NCBI RefSeq assembly: GCF_042654345.1
Contig: NZ_JBHSGB010000009.1
Span: 1 to 64,000 of the forward strand
Length of the DNA stretch: 64,000 nt
Direction of reading: 5' to 3'
DNA from: Pararheinheimera marina
GTDB taxonomy: Bacteria; Pseudomonadota; Gammaproteobacteria; Enterobacterales; Alteromonadaceae
The position numbers were made by a program, and so were the translations under genes. Within the stretch, counting starts at the first letter, position 1, and every line of letters begins with the position of its first letter. A model generated the notes under the pieces. That model did no database searches and was not told the origin of the DNA. It was given only the letters and a program-made list of their open reading frames with translations. Shown here piece after piece: positions 23,631 to 31,928 of the stretch.

Positions 23631-25469
23631 ATGCGTAATTTTTTTGCCGAGCAGGACAAGGCCCGCAGCAACACCCGTTTATTGGTGTTGTTGTTCAGCG
23701 TGGCCTTGTTGTTATTGCTGCTGATGACCAATCTGTTGTTGCTGGTGACCTTGGGGCTGCTGGAACCGGCACAATACCAGGACCTGCACCAATGGTCTGA
23801 TGACCGTTGGCTGCATAGCCTGCCCTGGGGCATTATGGGTGTGCTGAGCGCAGCTGTCTGTGGCGCTGTGCTGATTGCCATTTTGTTTAAGCAGGCCGCA
23901 CTTGGGCAAGGCGGACCTGCGGTGGCGCAGGCGCTGGGTGGGCAGCGGCTGGACCGGGCTTTGGCTGATGCGTCGCAAAGCCAGCTGCTCAATGTGGTGG
24001 AAGAAATGGCCATTGCCTCCGGGGTGCCGGTACCGCCGGTTTATTTACTCCCAGAGCAGGGCATTAACGCCTTTGCTGCTGGCTATTCACCGGCGGATGC
24101 GGTGGTGGGAGTCACACAAGGTTGTATTGAACAGTTGAGCCGGGATGAACTGCAAGGTGTCATTGCTCATGAGTTCAGTCATATCCTCAACGGCGATATG
24201 CGGCTGAATATCCGGCTGATTTCTCTGCTGCATGGCATTGAGTTTATCGGACACAGTGGTTACTTTTTACTACGTCATGGCGGCGGCCGCCGCAGCTCAA
24301 ATTCCAAAGATAATGGCAACGCACTGTTGCTGTTAGGCCTTGGCCTGATGGTGTTGGGCTATCTGGGGGTATTTTTTGGCAGCCTGATTAAAGCCGCTGT
24401 CAGCCGGCAGCGTGAGTTTCTGGCCGACGCCAGTGCGGTGCAATTTACCCGCAATCCGGCCGGTATCGCCGGTGCGCTGAAGCGGATAGGTCTGCTGGCT
24501 GAGCATGGGCGGCTGCGTCATCCGAATGCGGCTGAAATGAGTCATTTGTTTTTTGCCGATGCGTTGCCCCGTTTTACCCGTTTACTGGCCACCCATCCGC
24601 CACTGAAAGAACGTATTTTACGGCTGGACCCACAGTGGGATGGCTCGTCCGTCAACCCAACGGCCAGTGATAAACCCGCAGCGGCTAAAGCGTCACAGCC
24701 GAAGGCAGCCAGCGCATTTGTCGCTTTGCCGCTGGTGCTGCTAAGTCAGCTTCGGCAGACCGCGCAGGCGCCGGCACTCTGTTGTGCCTGTTTGCTGCAA
24801 CAACCCCAGAAAGATAACCAGCTGGCCTTGATAGCCAGGCAGCTGGGGCAGGAGTTTGCCGGCAGTGTTGAGCGCTTGTTGCCTGATGTGATGCCACTGA
24901 GTGCGCTGTACAAATTGCAGTTGTTGCAACTGGCTGTGCCTGGTTTAAAGCAACTCAGTGCGGCGCAGTTTCGCCAGTTGTCAGTGCTTTGTGAGCAGCT
25001 GGTGCGACATGACCAGCAGACAGATTTGTATGAGTGGTGTGTGATCAGCTGGCTGCAGCATACCGTGGGTGTGCAGTTTGATGCCCAGTTGTTGCACCGC
25101 AACGACAGTTGCCGGCAGTTCAGTCAAATACAACCTCAGGCTCTGATGTTGTTGGCGGCTTGTGCGGAATTGGCGGTGCATCAGCCCTTGCAGCAACAAA
25201 GCTGGCAGGCCGGCTTACAGGTTTTGGGTCTGACGACAGATAGCGCATTGACGACCGTCAGTCTGGAGCAGCTGAACCAGGCGTTACCGCCGCTTATCCA
25301 CGCAGCGCCTGGTGTGAAGCAGCAGCTCTGGCAGATGCTGCAGGCGGCCGTGCAAGCGGACCAGCTGGTGAACGAACAGGAGTCCTTGCTGCTTTATGTG
25401 CTGGCGCTGCTGCTTGAAATACCGCTGAACCCTGAGCAGTTAGCGGCACTGACCACTGATCCGACTTAA
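23631..25469 (+). CDS. Membrane M48 metallopeptidase with large C-terminal extension
   Basis: This 612-residue protein is HtpX-like for its first about 340 residues. It has two N-terminal membrane helices, the zinc site HEFSH at 180-184, two further helices (about 230-255), and the third ligand E262 in RQREFLADASA. HtpX is normally about 290 residues, so about 270 extra C-terminal residues are unusual. They are Leu/Gln/Ala-rich, predicted helical, and contain CCACLL and several single cysteines. The gene is coupled to lemA. A role in membrane-protein quality control is inferred from the family. Confidence 0.88.
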   Translation: MRNFFAEQDKARSNTRLLVLLFSVALLLLLLMTNLLLLVTLGLLEPAQYQDLHQWSDDRWLHSLPWGIMGVLSAAVCGAVLIAILFKQAALGQGGPAVAQALGGQRLDRALADASQSQLLNVVEEMAIASGVPVPPVYLLPEQGINAFAAGYSPADAVVGVTQGCIEQLSRDELQGVIAHEFSHILNGDMRLNIRLISLLHGIEFIGHSGYFLLRHGGGRRSSNSKDNGNALLLLGLGLMVLGYLGVFFGSLIKAAVSRQREFLADASAVQFTRNPAGIAGALKRIGLLAEHGRLRHPNAAEMSHLFFADALPRFTRLLATHPPLKERILRLDPQWDGSSVNPTASDKPAAAKASQPKAASAFVALPLVLLSQLRQTAQAPALCCACLLQQPQKDNQLALIARQLGQEFAGSVERLLPDVMPLSALYKLQLLQLAVPGLKQLSAAQFRQLSVLCEQLVRHDQQTDLYEWCVISWLQHTVGVQFDAQLLHRNDSCRQFSQIQPQALMLLAACAELAVHQPLQQQSWQAGLQVLGLTTDSALTTVSLEQLNQALPPLIHAAPGVKQQLWQMLQAAVQADQLVNEQESLLLYVLALLLEIPLNPEQLAALTTDPT

Positions 25470-27344
25470 TTACAGATCTTGTTCATGGGAACGCAGCGGT
25501 ACAGGCGCCGCAGGGCCAAAGTAATAGCCTTGGGCGTAGCGAATGCCGCTGCGCTCCAGCATATCCAGCGCCTGTTTACTTTCGACCATTTCAGCAATCA
25601 GCAGCAAATGGGTCTGACGGGCAAAAGAACTAATGTGTTCAATAAACAGCTGCACGTCCTGATCATGGCTGATCAGTTCGGTCAGGCTGCCATCCAGTTT
25701 CAACCCATCGACCTGCAGTTGCAGTAAATCAGCCAGGCCAATGCCACTGGCACTGCCAAAATCGTCCAATACTACTTTAGCACCGGCTTGTTGTAAGGCT
25801 TTAATAGCTGCTTTGCAGCGGTCCAGTTGGGGCTGTACACCGGCTTCAGCCAGTTCAAAACAGACCCGTTGTGGTTCCGGGTAATGTGCCAGATAGTCGA
25901 GGAAAAACTGTTGCAAGTCATCGTCCAGTAGATCACGTGAGGTGATATTCATCGACCAGCTGACCTTGGCCTGGGCAAACTGACTGGCGCTTTTAATAAA
26001 CATCATTTTGGTCAGCTCAGCATCCATATAGCTGCGGTTGATAATGCTTAAAAACTGATCCGGCGTCAGTATGCTGCCGTCGCTGCGTAAAATCCGCGCC
26101 AGGCATTCGTACTGATAAACCTCGCCGGTGCTGATATGCACCACAGGCTGAAAGTAGGGCACCACCTGCTCATGGCCAATGGCTTCACGCACTTCGCGCG
26201 CCATTTTTATATTGGTATGCAGGTGTTGTTTTAATGCCAATAAGGAATCGGAATACACTAGCAGAGGTTGTTGTTGCAGCCGGGCTGTGTTTACCGCCAA
26301 TGTGGCGTTTTCCAGCACGGACAGAGCATCGCCCTGGGCTATGCCCAAAGTGACGGTAAAAATCAGGTAAGGGTCCTCCAGCACCGCTTCATTGAAATCC
26401 AACTGGGTCAGCAGGTCGTGCAGGCTTTGGTCTGGCACGGCGCGCACCCGGCGTATGGCCAGCTTTTCAAAAGCCAGCCGGTAAATACTGAAGGCGTCGC
26501 CGGTTTGGCCGGACAACCGGTGGATAAAATTCTGCATCGCCTGTTCTGCAAGCGAAGTGCCGTACAGGTGGCTGATTTCTTCCAGATTATTCACCTGCAC
26601 TATCGCCAGTTGGCATTGCGGGAAACGTCTTTTGCGCAAATGTTCTTCCAGCGCCAGGCCATTACGACAGCCTGACTGTGGGTCCGTGGTCAGGTTGTAG
26701 CGCAATAAAGCGGCGTAGCAGAGTGCCAGCAGCAAGGCCAGGGCGAAAAACACGGCGCTGGAGGAGATGGCTTCGATCAGACTTTGCACCAGCCAGAGTT
26801 TCACATCAGCCAGCGCCATGTCGGCACCGACCAGATACACAGTGCCATCCGGGCTGGTCATCGGCACCAGTACGGAGCGGAACTCACCAAACTGGTCTTG
26901 TGATTGTTCAAACACCGGGCTGGTGGAGGCAAAGGCGGCTTTGTTGGCTTCTGTGGCTTCCGGGTAGTAATCGTAGAAATAACTTAACTGGCCTTTGAGT
27001 AAATCGTCTTCGGTGTAACTGGATGAGGTGAAATGAACTTTGCCGTCGACCAGCACCATCGAATACAGGTACTGGATCTGCAGCTTTTTGGCGTAGTCAC
27101 TTAAATTTTTTGCCAGCTCCAGGTAACGGCTGCGCGAGATATGCTGCGCACCCTGGATGCCGCTGTGGTAGTTTTCACCAAGTAAATAAGGAACTGCCTG
27201 AGCGGCGTCCAGCAGCTTCTGGTCCACCTGGGCCAGCCGGCTTTGGTAGTTGTGTTGATAATGTTGGTAGCAGTAGATGCTGACGGCAGCCATATAGACC
27301 AGCAGGCTGAATAACACAAAAGGCACTGAGCGGATCCGAAGCAT
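25470..27344 (-). CDS. Membrane GGDEF/EAL protein, putative c-di-GMP phosphodiesterase
   Basis: The 624-residue protein has an N-terminal helix, a periplasmic sensor domain (about 30-185), a second helix (about 190-215), a degenerate GGDEF domain and a C-terminal EAL domain. The cyclase signature reads YRLAFEKLAI, so synthesis is not expected. The EAL domain keeps key features: YECLARIL (ECL for EAL), NITSRDL, FELAEAG, LDDFGSA, DGLKLDG, IAEMVES and QGYYFG. Hydrolysis is therefore plausible. I choose ATG 27344, which has AGGA six bases upstream; a TTG at 27374 is less likely. It converges with the M48 gene, one base apart. Confidence 0.85.
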   Translation of the reverse strand: MLRIRSVPFVLFSLLVYMAAVSIYCYQHYQHNYQSRLAQVDQKLLDAAQAVPYLLGENYHSGIQGAQHISRSRYLELAKNLSDYAKKLQIQYLYSMVLVDGKVHFTSSSYTEDDLLKGQLSYFYDYYPEATEANKAAFASTSPVFEQSQDQFGEFRSVLVPMTSPDGTVYLVGADMALADVKLWLVQSLIEAISSSAVFFALALLLALCYAALLRYNLTTDPQSGCRNGLALEEHLRKRRFPQCQLAIVQVNNLEEISHLYGTSLAEQAMQNFIHRLSGQTGDAFSIYRLAFEKLAIRRVRAVPDQSLHDLLTQLDFNEAVLEDPYLIFTVTLGIAQGDALSVLENATLAVNTARLQQQPLLVYSDSLLALKQHLHTNIKMAREVREAIGHEQVVPYFQPVVHISTGEVYQYECLARILRSDGSILTPDQFLSIINRSYMDAELTKMMFIKSASQFAQAKVSWSMNITSRDLLDDDLQQFFLDYLAHYPEPQRVCFELAEAGVQPQLDRCKAAIKALQQAGAKVVLDDFGSASGIGLADLLQLQVDGLKLDGSLTELISHDQDVQLFIEHISSFARQTHLLLIAEMVESKQALDMLERSGIRYAQGYYFGPAAPVPLRSHEQDL

Positions 27345-27594
27345 TAATGTTCCTGAAAAACGAATTAAAAACAAAGCTTTGATAGCTTAGCCGATTTCAT
27401 TCCGCCTGACAGCCTTTTGCTCGGCTGGCCAGGCCAAACCATTGACAGCTTGGCTGCAAGTCGCCGCAATATGACCGCAAGATGAATTTTTTTAAAGACA
27501 TTTTCCGGGCAATTGATTACAGTTGCCAACTCCAGAAATCTGGCCAACTTTCTTAAAACTACAGGCCAGTCCCGACCCGGTGAGACAGGATAGA

Positions 27595-29241
27595 ATGACA
27601 GAACAGAGCAAACGTCTGGCCACGGCTTCAGAAGAGGCGCTGTGGCGGATTTTTACTGTGCCTGAGGCACCAGACTCTACTCTCAGCATTATTGAACAGA
27701 ACATCTCGCAGAATCTGGCGGGCTTTCTGCGTGAGAGCATTGTCGCCGTTGAAAAACCGCTGTGGCAAATTGAGCGCGACTTTCAGGCGCACCAAATCCC
27801 GACTGACCCGCGTTTCGTTTCCGATTACGCCGAACAACTCATGCAGCAACTGGTAGCGCATTCAGTGCACACGGCTGCGCCGAGCTTTATTGGTCATATG
27901 ACCTCAGCCTTGCCTTATTTTGTGTTGCCACTGTCGAAAATGATGGTGGGGCTCAACCAGAACCTGGTGAAGATTGAAACGTCCAAAGCCTTTACGCCTT
28001 TGGAGCGCCAGGTGCTGGGTATGATGCACCATCTGGTGTATGGCGAAGGCGAAAGCTTTTACAAAAAATGGATGCACAGTGCCAATCATTCTCTGGGCGC
28101 TTTTTGCTCTGGTGGCACCATCGCCAATATCACTGCGCTCTGGATTGCCCGTAACCGTTTATTAAAAGCTGACGGTGAATTTAAAGGGGTGGCCAAAGAA
28201 GGCTTGTTCCGCGCCATGAAGCATTATGGCTACGAAGGCCTGGCGGTGTTGGTGTCGGAACGAGGCCATTATTCATTAGGCAAAGCTGCCGACCTGTTGG
28301 GCATTGGTCGTGAGCACCTGGTGCCTGTGCAGACGGACGAGAACAACAAAGTCCGGCTGGATGAAATGCGCCGGGTGGCAGCAGAGCTGCAAAGCCGGAA
28401 TATTAAAGTGATGGCGATTGTCGGTGTGGCAGGTACCACCGAAACCGGTAATGTCGACCCGCTGCATCAACTGGCTGATTTAGCGCAGGAGCTGGGCTGT
28501 CACTTCCATGTTGACGCGGCCTGGGGTGGTGCCACTTTGTTATCCGATAAATACCGTCAGTTATTGTCCGGCATTGAACGTGCTGACTCGGTCACTATCG
28601 ACGCCCATAAACAAATGTATGTCCCGATGGGCGCGGGCATGGTGGTGTTTAAGCACCCGTCTTCGGCCCATGTGATTGAACACCACGCTGAATATATTTT
28701 GCGTAAAGGCTCAAAAGACTTAGGCAGCCAGACATTGGAAGGCTCACGCCCTGGCATGGCGATGCTGGTGCATGCCTGCCTGCAGGTGATTGGCCGCAAA
28801 GGCTATGAAATTCTGATCAACCGCTCGCTCGACAAAGCACGCTATTTTGCTGAGTTAATTCGCCAGCACAGCGAGTTTGAGCTGATCACTGAGCCTGAGC
28901 TGTGTTTACTGACCTACCGTTATGTGCCGGCGGAGGTGCAGGCGGCGATGCAAAACGCCAGTGCCGAGCGGCTGCAAAAATTCAATGAGCTGCTGAACGG
29001 CCTGACTCGCTTTATTCAGAAGCGCCAACGCGAAGAAGGCTTGTCTTTTGTGTCCCGTACCCGCATTCAACCGGCGCAATATCACCGCCATGGCACTGTG
29101 GTGTTCCGGGTGGTGCTGGCCAATCCGCTGACCACCGATCAGATCCTGCAGGATGTGTTGATGGAGCAACAGCAGATTGCCGCACAGGACCATGAATATT
29201 TACCCAAGTTGCTGCAACTGGCGCGTGACAGCGCGGCCTGA
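27595..29241 (+). CDS. panP: PLP-dependent aspartate 1-decarboxylase PanP
   Basis: This 548-residue enzyme belongs to the glutamate-decarboxylase-like PLP family. The fold type I landmarks are the substrate region (SFIGHMTSALPYF), HVDAAWGGATLLS (cofactor Asp) and TIDAHKQMYVPMG with the Schiff-base lysine. It matches the PanP group that makes beta-alanine from aspartate in Vibrio-like bacteria, replacing pyruvoyl PanD. The panC and panB genes lie just downstream on the other strand, and no panD is present, which supports the assignment. ATG 27595 follows ACAGGA. An upstream in-frame start at 27523 is not supported. The 250-base gap before it holds no gene I can see. Confidence 0.92.
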   Translation: MTEQSKRLATASEEALWRIFTVPEAPDSTLSIIEQNISQNLAGFLRESIVAVEKPLWQIERDFQAHQIPTDPRFVSDYAEQLMQQLVAHSVHTAAPSFIGHMTSALPYFVLPLSKMMVGLNQNLVKIETSKAFTPLERQVLGMMHHLVYGEGESFYKKWMHSANHSLGAFCSGGTIANITALWIARNRLLKADGEFKGVAKEGLFRAMKHYGYEGLAVLVSERGHYSLGKAADLLGIGREHLVPVQTDENNKVRLDEMRRVAAELQSRNIKVMAIVGVAGTTETGNVDPLHQLADLAQELGCHFHVDAAWGGATLLSDKYRQLLSGIERADSVTIDAHKQMYVPMGAGMVVFKHPSSAHVIEHHAEYILRKGSKDLGSQTLEGSRPGMAMLVHACLQVIGRKGYEILINRSLDKARYFAELIRQHSEFELITEPELCLLTYRYVPAEVQAAMQNASAERLQKFNELLNGLTRFIQKRQREEGLSFVSRTRIQPAQYHRHGTVVFRVVLANPLTTDQILQDVLMEQQQIAAQDHEYLPKLLQLARDSAA

Positions 29242-29264
29242 CCTTTGGTGATTGCAGCAAAGAT

Positions 29265-29292
29265 AAAACAGCGGCATGCCGCTGTTTTTTTT
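29265..29292 (+). terminator. Intrinsic terminator of panP
   Basis: A palindrome, AAACAGCGG-CATG-CCGCTGTTT, is followed by a T-run, 25 bases after the panP stop. It is a textbook rho-independent terminator. Confidence 0.88.
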
Positions 29293-29375
29293 CGGAAAGA
29301 TTTTGTTGCGTTTTGTCACTTGCAGTCACAGGGTATGGCGTTTAGGGTAGAACAAAGCGCAAAGGGAGAGCTGTG

Positions 29376-29567
29376 ATGAGTAACAAAGTACTGAAACTGT
29401 CCAATGACAAAATGCTGTTTGGTGTCTGTGGTGGCATTGCCGATTATTTTGGCTGGTCCGCTGGTGCTGTGCGTCTGCTGTATGTGCTGGTCAGTGTATT
29501 GTCTGCGGCTTTCCCGGGCATTCTGGTGTATCTGGTGTTGTGGTTGCTGATGCCTGGTGCTGATTAA
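29376..29567 (+). CDS. PspC-domain small membrane protein
   Basis: The 63-residue product is essentially one PspC domain. KMLFGVCGGIADYFGW is followed by a hydrophobic hairpin ending in VYLVLWLLMPGAD. PspC proteins sit in the inner membrane and, in enterobacteria, take part in the phage-shock response by binding PspA. No pspA or pspB gene is adjacent, so this is a stand-alone family member of unknown role. GGGAGAG precedes ATG 29376; the GTG one codon earlier is a weaker choice. Confidence 0.88.
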   Translation: MSNKVLKLSNDKMLFGVCGGIADYFGWSAGAVRLLYVLVSVLSAAFPGILVYLVLWLLMPGAD

Positions 29568-29571
29568 TGCT

Positions 29572-29601
29572 AACAAGGACTGAGACTGCTCAGTCCTTGT
29601 T
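29572..29601. terminator. Hairpin between convergent pspC-like gene and panC
   Basis: A perfect 13-bp stem (29572-29584 with 29589-29601, arm AACAAGGACTGAG) has a four-base loop. It lies between two convergent stop codons. T-tracts are short on both strands, so it may act as a bidirectional terminator or an mRNA end stabiliser. Confidence 0.65.
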
Positions 29602-29607
29602 GCATGC

Positions 29608-30450
29608 TTAAATTTCAATATTGTCGATAAGGCGAGTCGCGCCTAAATAAGCGGCTGCCAGTACCACCAAAGGCTCTGAGGCCAGCTTGGCCGGTTCCAG
29701 CGTCAGCTGGTTGCTGATGTTCAGGTAATCCGGTCTGAAGCCGGCTTCTTGCAAACGCTGTTTGGTTTGCTGCTCCAGCGCGCGTAAATCGGCTTCGCCA
29801 GCAGCCAGCTGCGCTTTCAACCACTGCAGGCTTTGGTAAAGCGCAGGTGCAATCGCGCGTTGTTCTGCATTCAGATAACCATTACGTGAGCTCAGCGCCA
29901 GGCCATCGTCGGCGCGGCAGGTCGGCACACCAATAATCTCAATCGGCATCGACAGATCGGTCACCATCTGCCGGATAATCGCCAGCTGTTGGTAATCTTT
30001 CTGGCCAAAACAGGCGACGTCGGGTTGCACCAGATTAAACAGCTTGGTGACTATCGTGGACACACCGCGAAAATGACCCGCTCTGCTACCACCACAGTGG
30101 TGATCACCAAGCTTTGGCACTTCGACATAGCTTTGCACGTCCAATCCGCGTGGGTACATCAGCGCTGGCGTTGGAGTAAACACCGCGTCGGCCTGATGCG
30201 CGGTTAAACCGTCGCAGTCCTGCTGCAGCGTGCGGGGGTAATTATCCAAATCTTCGCTCGGGCCAAATTGCATTGGATTGACGAAGATACTGACAATAAC
30301 CCGGTCGGCATGCTGACGGGCCACATCCACCAGACTGAAATGGCCCTGATGCAGGTTGCCCATGGTGGGCACAAAGGCAATGCGCTCACCGGCCTGACGC
30401 CAGGCGCGAATGGTGCTGCGTAATTCGTTAATATCCTGAATAATCTTCAT
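29608..30450 (-). CDS. panC: Pantothenate synthetase
   Basis: PanC joins pantoate and beta-alanine using ATP. The 280-residue sequence shows the nucleotidyl-transferase HIGH-like motif FVPTMGNLHQGHFSLV, then IVSIFVNPMQFGPSED, GQKDYQQLAIIRQMV, and the KMSKS-like loop LALSSRNGYL. It lies 7 bases after panB, so the two are cotranscribed. Its second substrate probably comes from PanP encoded on the opposite strand. Confidence 0.96.
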   Translation of the reverse strand: MKIIQDINELRSTIRAWRQAGERIAFVPTMGNLHQGHFSLVDVARQHADRVIVSIFVNPMQFGPSEDLDNYPRTLQQDCDGLTAHQADAVFTPTPALMYPRGLDVQSYVEVPKLGDHHCGGSRAGHFRGVSTIVTKLFNLVQPDVACFGQKDYQQLAIIRQMVTDLSMPIEIIGVPTCRADDGLALSSRNGYLNAEQRAIAPALYQSLQWLKAQLAAGEADLRALEQQTKQRLQEAGFRPDYLNISNQLTLEPAKLASEPLVVLAAAYLGATRLIDNIEI

Positions 30451-30457
30451 ACCAACC

Positions 30458-31252
30458 TCAGCTGAAACTATGCTCTGCGCCAGGGAAGGCTGAGGATTTT
30501 ACATCCTGAATGTACTTGCCAATCGCCTGCTTAATGTCACCGGTTTCCTGCAGAAAGTTTTTCGAGAACTTCGGAATATAACCAGAGCTGATGCCGAGTA
30601 AGTCGTGCATCACTAAAATCTGACCGTCGGTGTCGGCACCTGCGCCTATGCCAATCACCGGAATGGTCAGAGCTTCGCTGATCCGTTTGGCAAGCGGGGA
30701 TGGAATGCATTCCAGTACCAGCAATTGAGCGCCAGCGTTTTGTAAGGCCAGTGCCTGCTGCAGCATCGCTTCCGCGGCCTGTTCGTCACGGCCCTGCACC
30801 TTAAAACCACCAAACACATGTACAGATTGTGGCGTTAAGCCCAGATGACCACAGACCGGAATACCGCGTTCTGTCATGGCTTTAATCGTTGGTAATAAGA
30901 AGTCACCGCCTTCCAGTTTCAGCATATTGGCGCCGGCCTGCATCAGCGGCGTAGCATTATGCAGAGCCTGGTCGACCGAGGCGTAACTCATAAAAGGCAT
31001 GTCGGCGATCACAAAGGCCAGAGGCGCGCCGGCGCGCACGCTGCGGGTATGGTAGGCGATGTCGGCAGTGGTAACGGGCAGGGTATCACTGTGCCCTTGC
31101 AGTACCATACCCAGCGAGTCGCCAATCAGCAGAACTTCCACACCAGCGTCAGCAAACAGCTTGGCAAAACTGGCGTCATAAGCGGTGAGGGCGGTAATTT
31201 TTTCGCCCTTCTGTTTCATTTTCAGCAGGGCTGAAGTGGTAATTTTGGCCAT
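30458..31252 (-). CDS. panB: 3-methyl-2-oxobutanoate hydroxymethyltransferase
   Basis: PanB adds a one-carbon unit to ketoisovalerate to give ketopantoate. The product from ATG at 31252 has 264 residues, as in E. coli. Motifs include TAYDASFAKLFADAGVEVLLIGDSLGMV, the metal-binding aspartates, KLEGG, and IPVIGIGAG. Further upstream in-frame codons would run through the ERIC-like element and are rejected. The gene is separated from folK by that element but probably shares its transcript. Confidence 0.96.
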   Translation of the reverse strand: MAKITTSALLKMKQKGEKITALTAYDASFAKLFADAGVEVLLIGDSLGMVLQGHSDTLPVTTADIAYHTRSVRAGAPLAFVIADMPFMSYASVDQALHNATPLMQAGANMLKLEGGDFLLPTIKAMTERGIPVCGHLGLTPQSVHVFGGFKVQGRDEQAAEAMLQQALALQNAGAQLLVLECIPSPLAKRISEALTIPVIGIGAGADTDGQILVMHDLLGISSGYIPKFSKNFLQETGDIKQAIGKYIQDVKSSAFPGAEHSFS

Positions 31253-31331
31253 CTTATTCTCATCCGACCACGAAGGGAGTTTTCGGCGCGAACCTTCGCA
31301 TAAATTCGCGCCGCCAGCAAGGGTTAAAGTA

Positions 31332-31456
31332 TATACCCGTCGTACTTGAGGTTGCTGCTTTGTTGGCGGTGCCATTTCGCCCCAGTCACATAGAGCACTA
31401 TGCTCCTGGGGTCTCACTGGCTTGCCGACTCCCCGCAACGTCAAGTTACTTGAGTA
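31332..31456. repeat. ERIC-family intergenic repeat (IRU)
   Basis: A 125-base element begins TATACCCGTCGTACTTGAG and ends TCAAGTTACTTGAGTA. Its terminal regions are inverted repeats (GTTGC at 31351-31355, GCAAC at 31436-31440). The centre carries CCCCAGTCAC and GCTCCTGGGG, the hallmark of the enterobacterial repetitive intergenic consensus. Length and order of blocks match the 126-127-base ERIC consensus as I recall it. One end overlaps the last codons of folK and supplies its stop codon. It lies within the likely pcnB-folK-panB-panC transcript. Confidence 0.85.
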
Positions 31457-31928
31457 TTGTCAGACCGTTTTCAGGGACAATCTCCAGCAGGCTGTTGAGC
31501 GAGGTACCACAAGGCAATACCAGTTGCGGTGCCAGCTGGTGCAGGGGATAAAGCACAAATTCGCGTTGTTTCATGCCGTAGTGCGGCACGGTCAGCCTTT
31601 CGGTGTTGATTTTCTGGTCGCCATACAGTAACAGGTCTAAATCCAGCGTGCGTGGGCCCCAGCGCTCTGCTTTACGTTGGCGGCCTTGTTGCTGCTCTAT
31701 CTGCTGCAATTGGTCCAGCAAAGCTTCAGGTGCCAATTCGGTGTCCAGCGCCGCGACGGCATTGACATAATCCGGCTGGTCTTGTGGCCCCATAGGTTTG
31801 GAGCCATAAAAACCGGATACCGCAATCAATTCGCAATCTTTAACTTGCTTGAGGGCCGCAACCGCCTGTTCCAGCTGTTGCAGCGGTTGATGCAGGTTCG
31901 CGCCAAGGCCAATATAACAACGGATCAT
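31446..31928 (-). CDS. folK: 6-hydroxymethyl-7,8-dihydropterin pyrophosphokinase
   Basis: This 160-residue protein is HPPK. YIGLGANLHQPLQQLEQA forms the first strand and turn, and the family signature ERWGPRTLDLDLLLYG holds the magnesium-binding aspartates. It transfers pyrophosphate in folate synthesis. It overlaps the pcnB 3' end by four bases, the same order as in E. coli. The last codons (ILK, then TAA) are contributed by the end of the ERIC-like repeat, so the C-terminus may have been altered by insertion. Confidence 0.95.
   Translation of the reverse strand: MIRCYIGLGANLHQPLQQLEQAVAALKQVKDCELIAVSGFYGSKPMGPQDQPDYVNAVAALDTELAPEALLDQLQQIEQQQGRQRKAERWGPRTLDLDLLLYGDQKINTERLTVPHYGMKQREFVLYPLHQLAPQLVLPCGTSLNSLLEIVPENGLTILK

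Noticed and set aside
31253..31444. 64-residue N-terminal extension of panB
   Set aside because: It would translate the ERIC-like repeat; the ATG at 31252 gives the exact family length.
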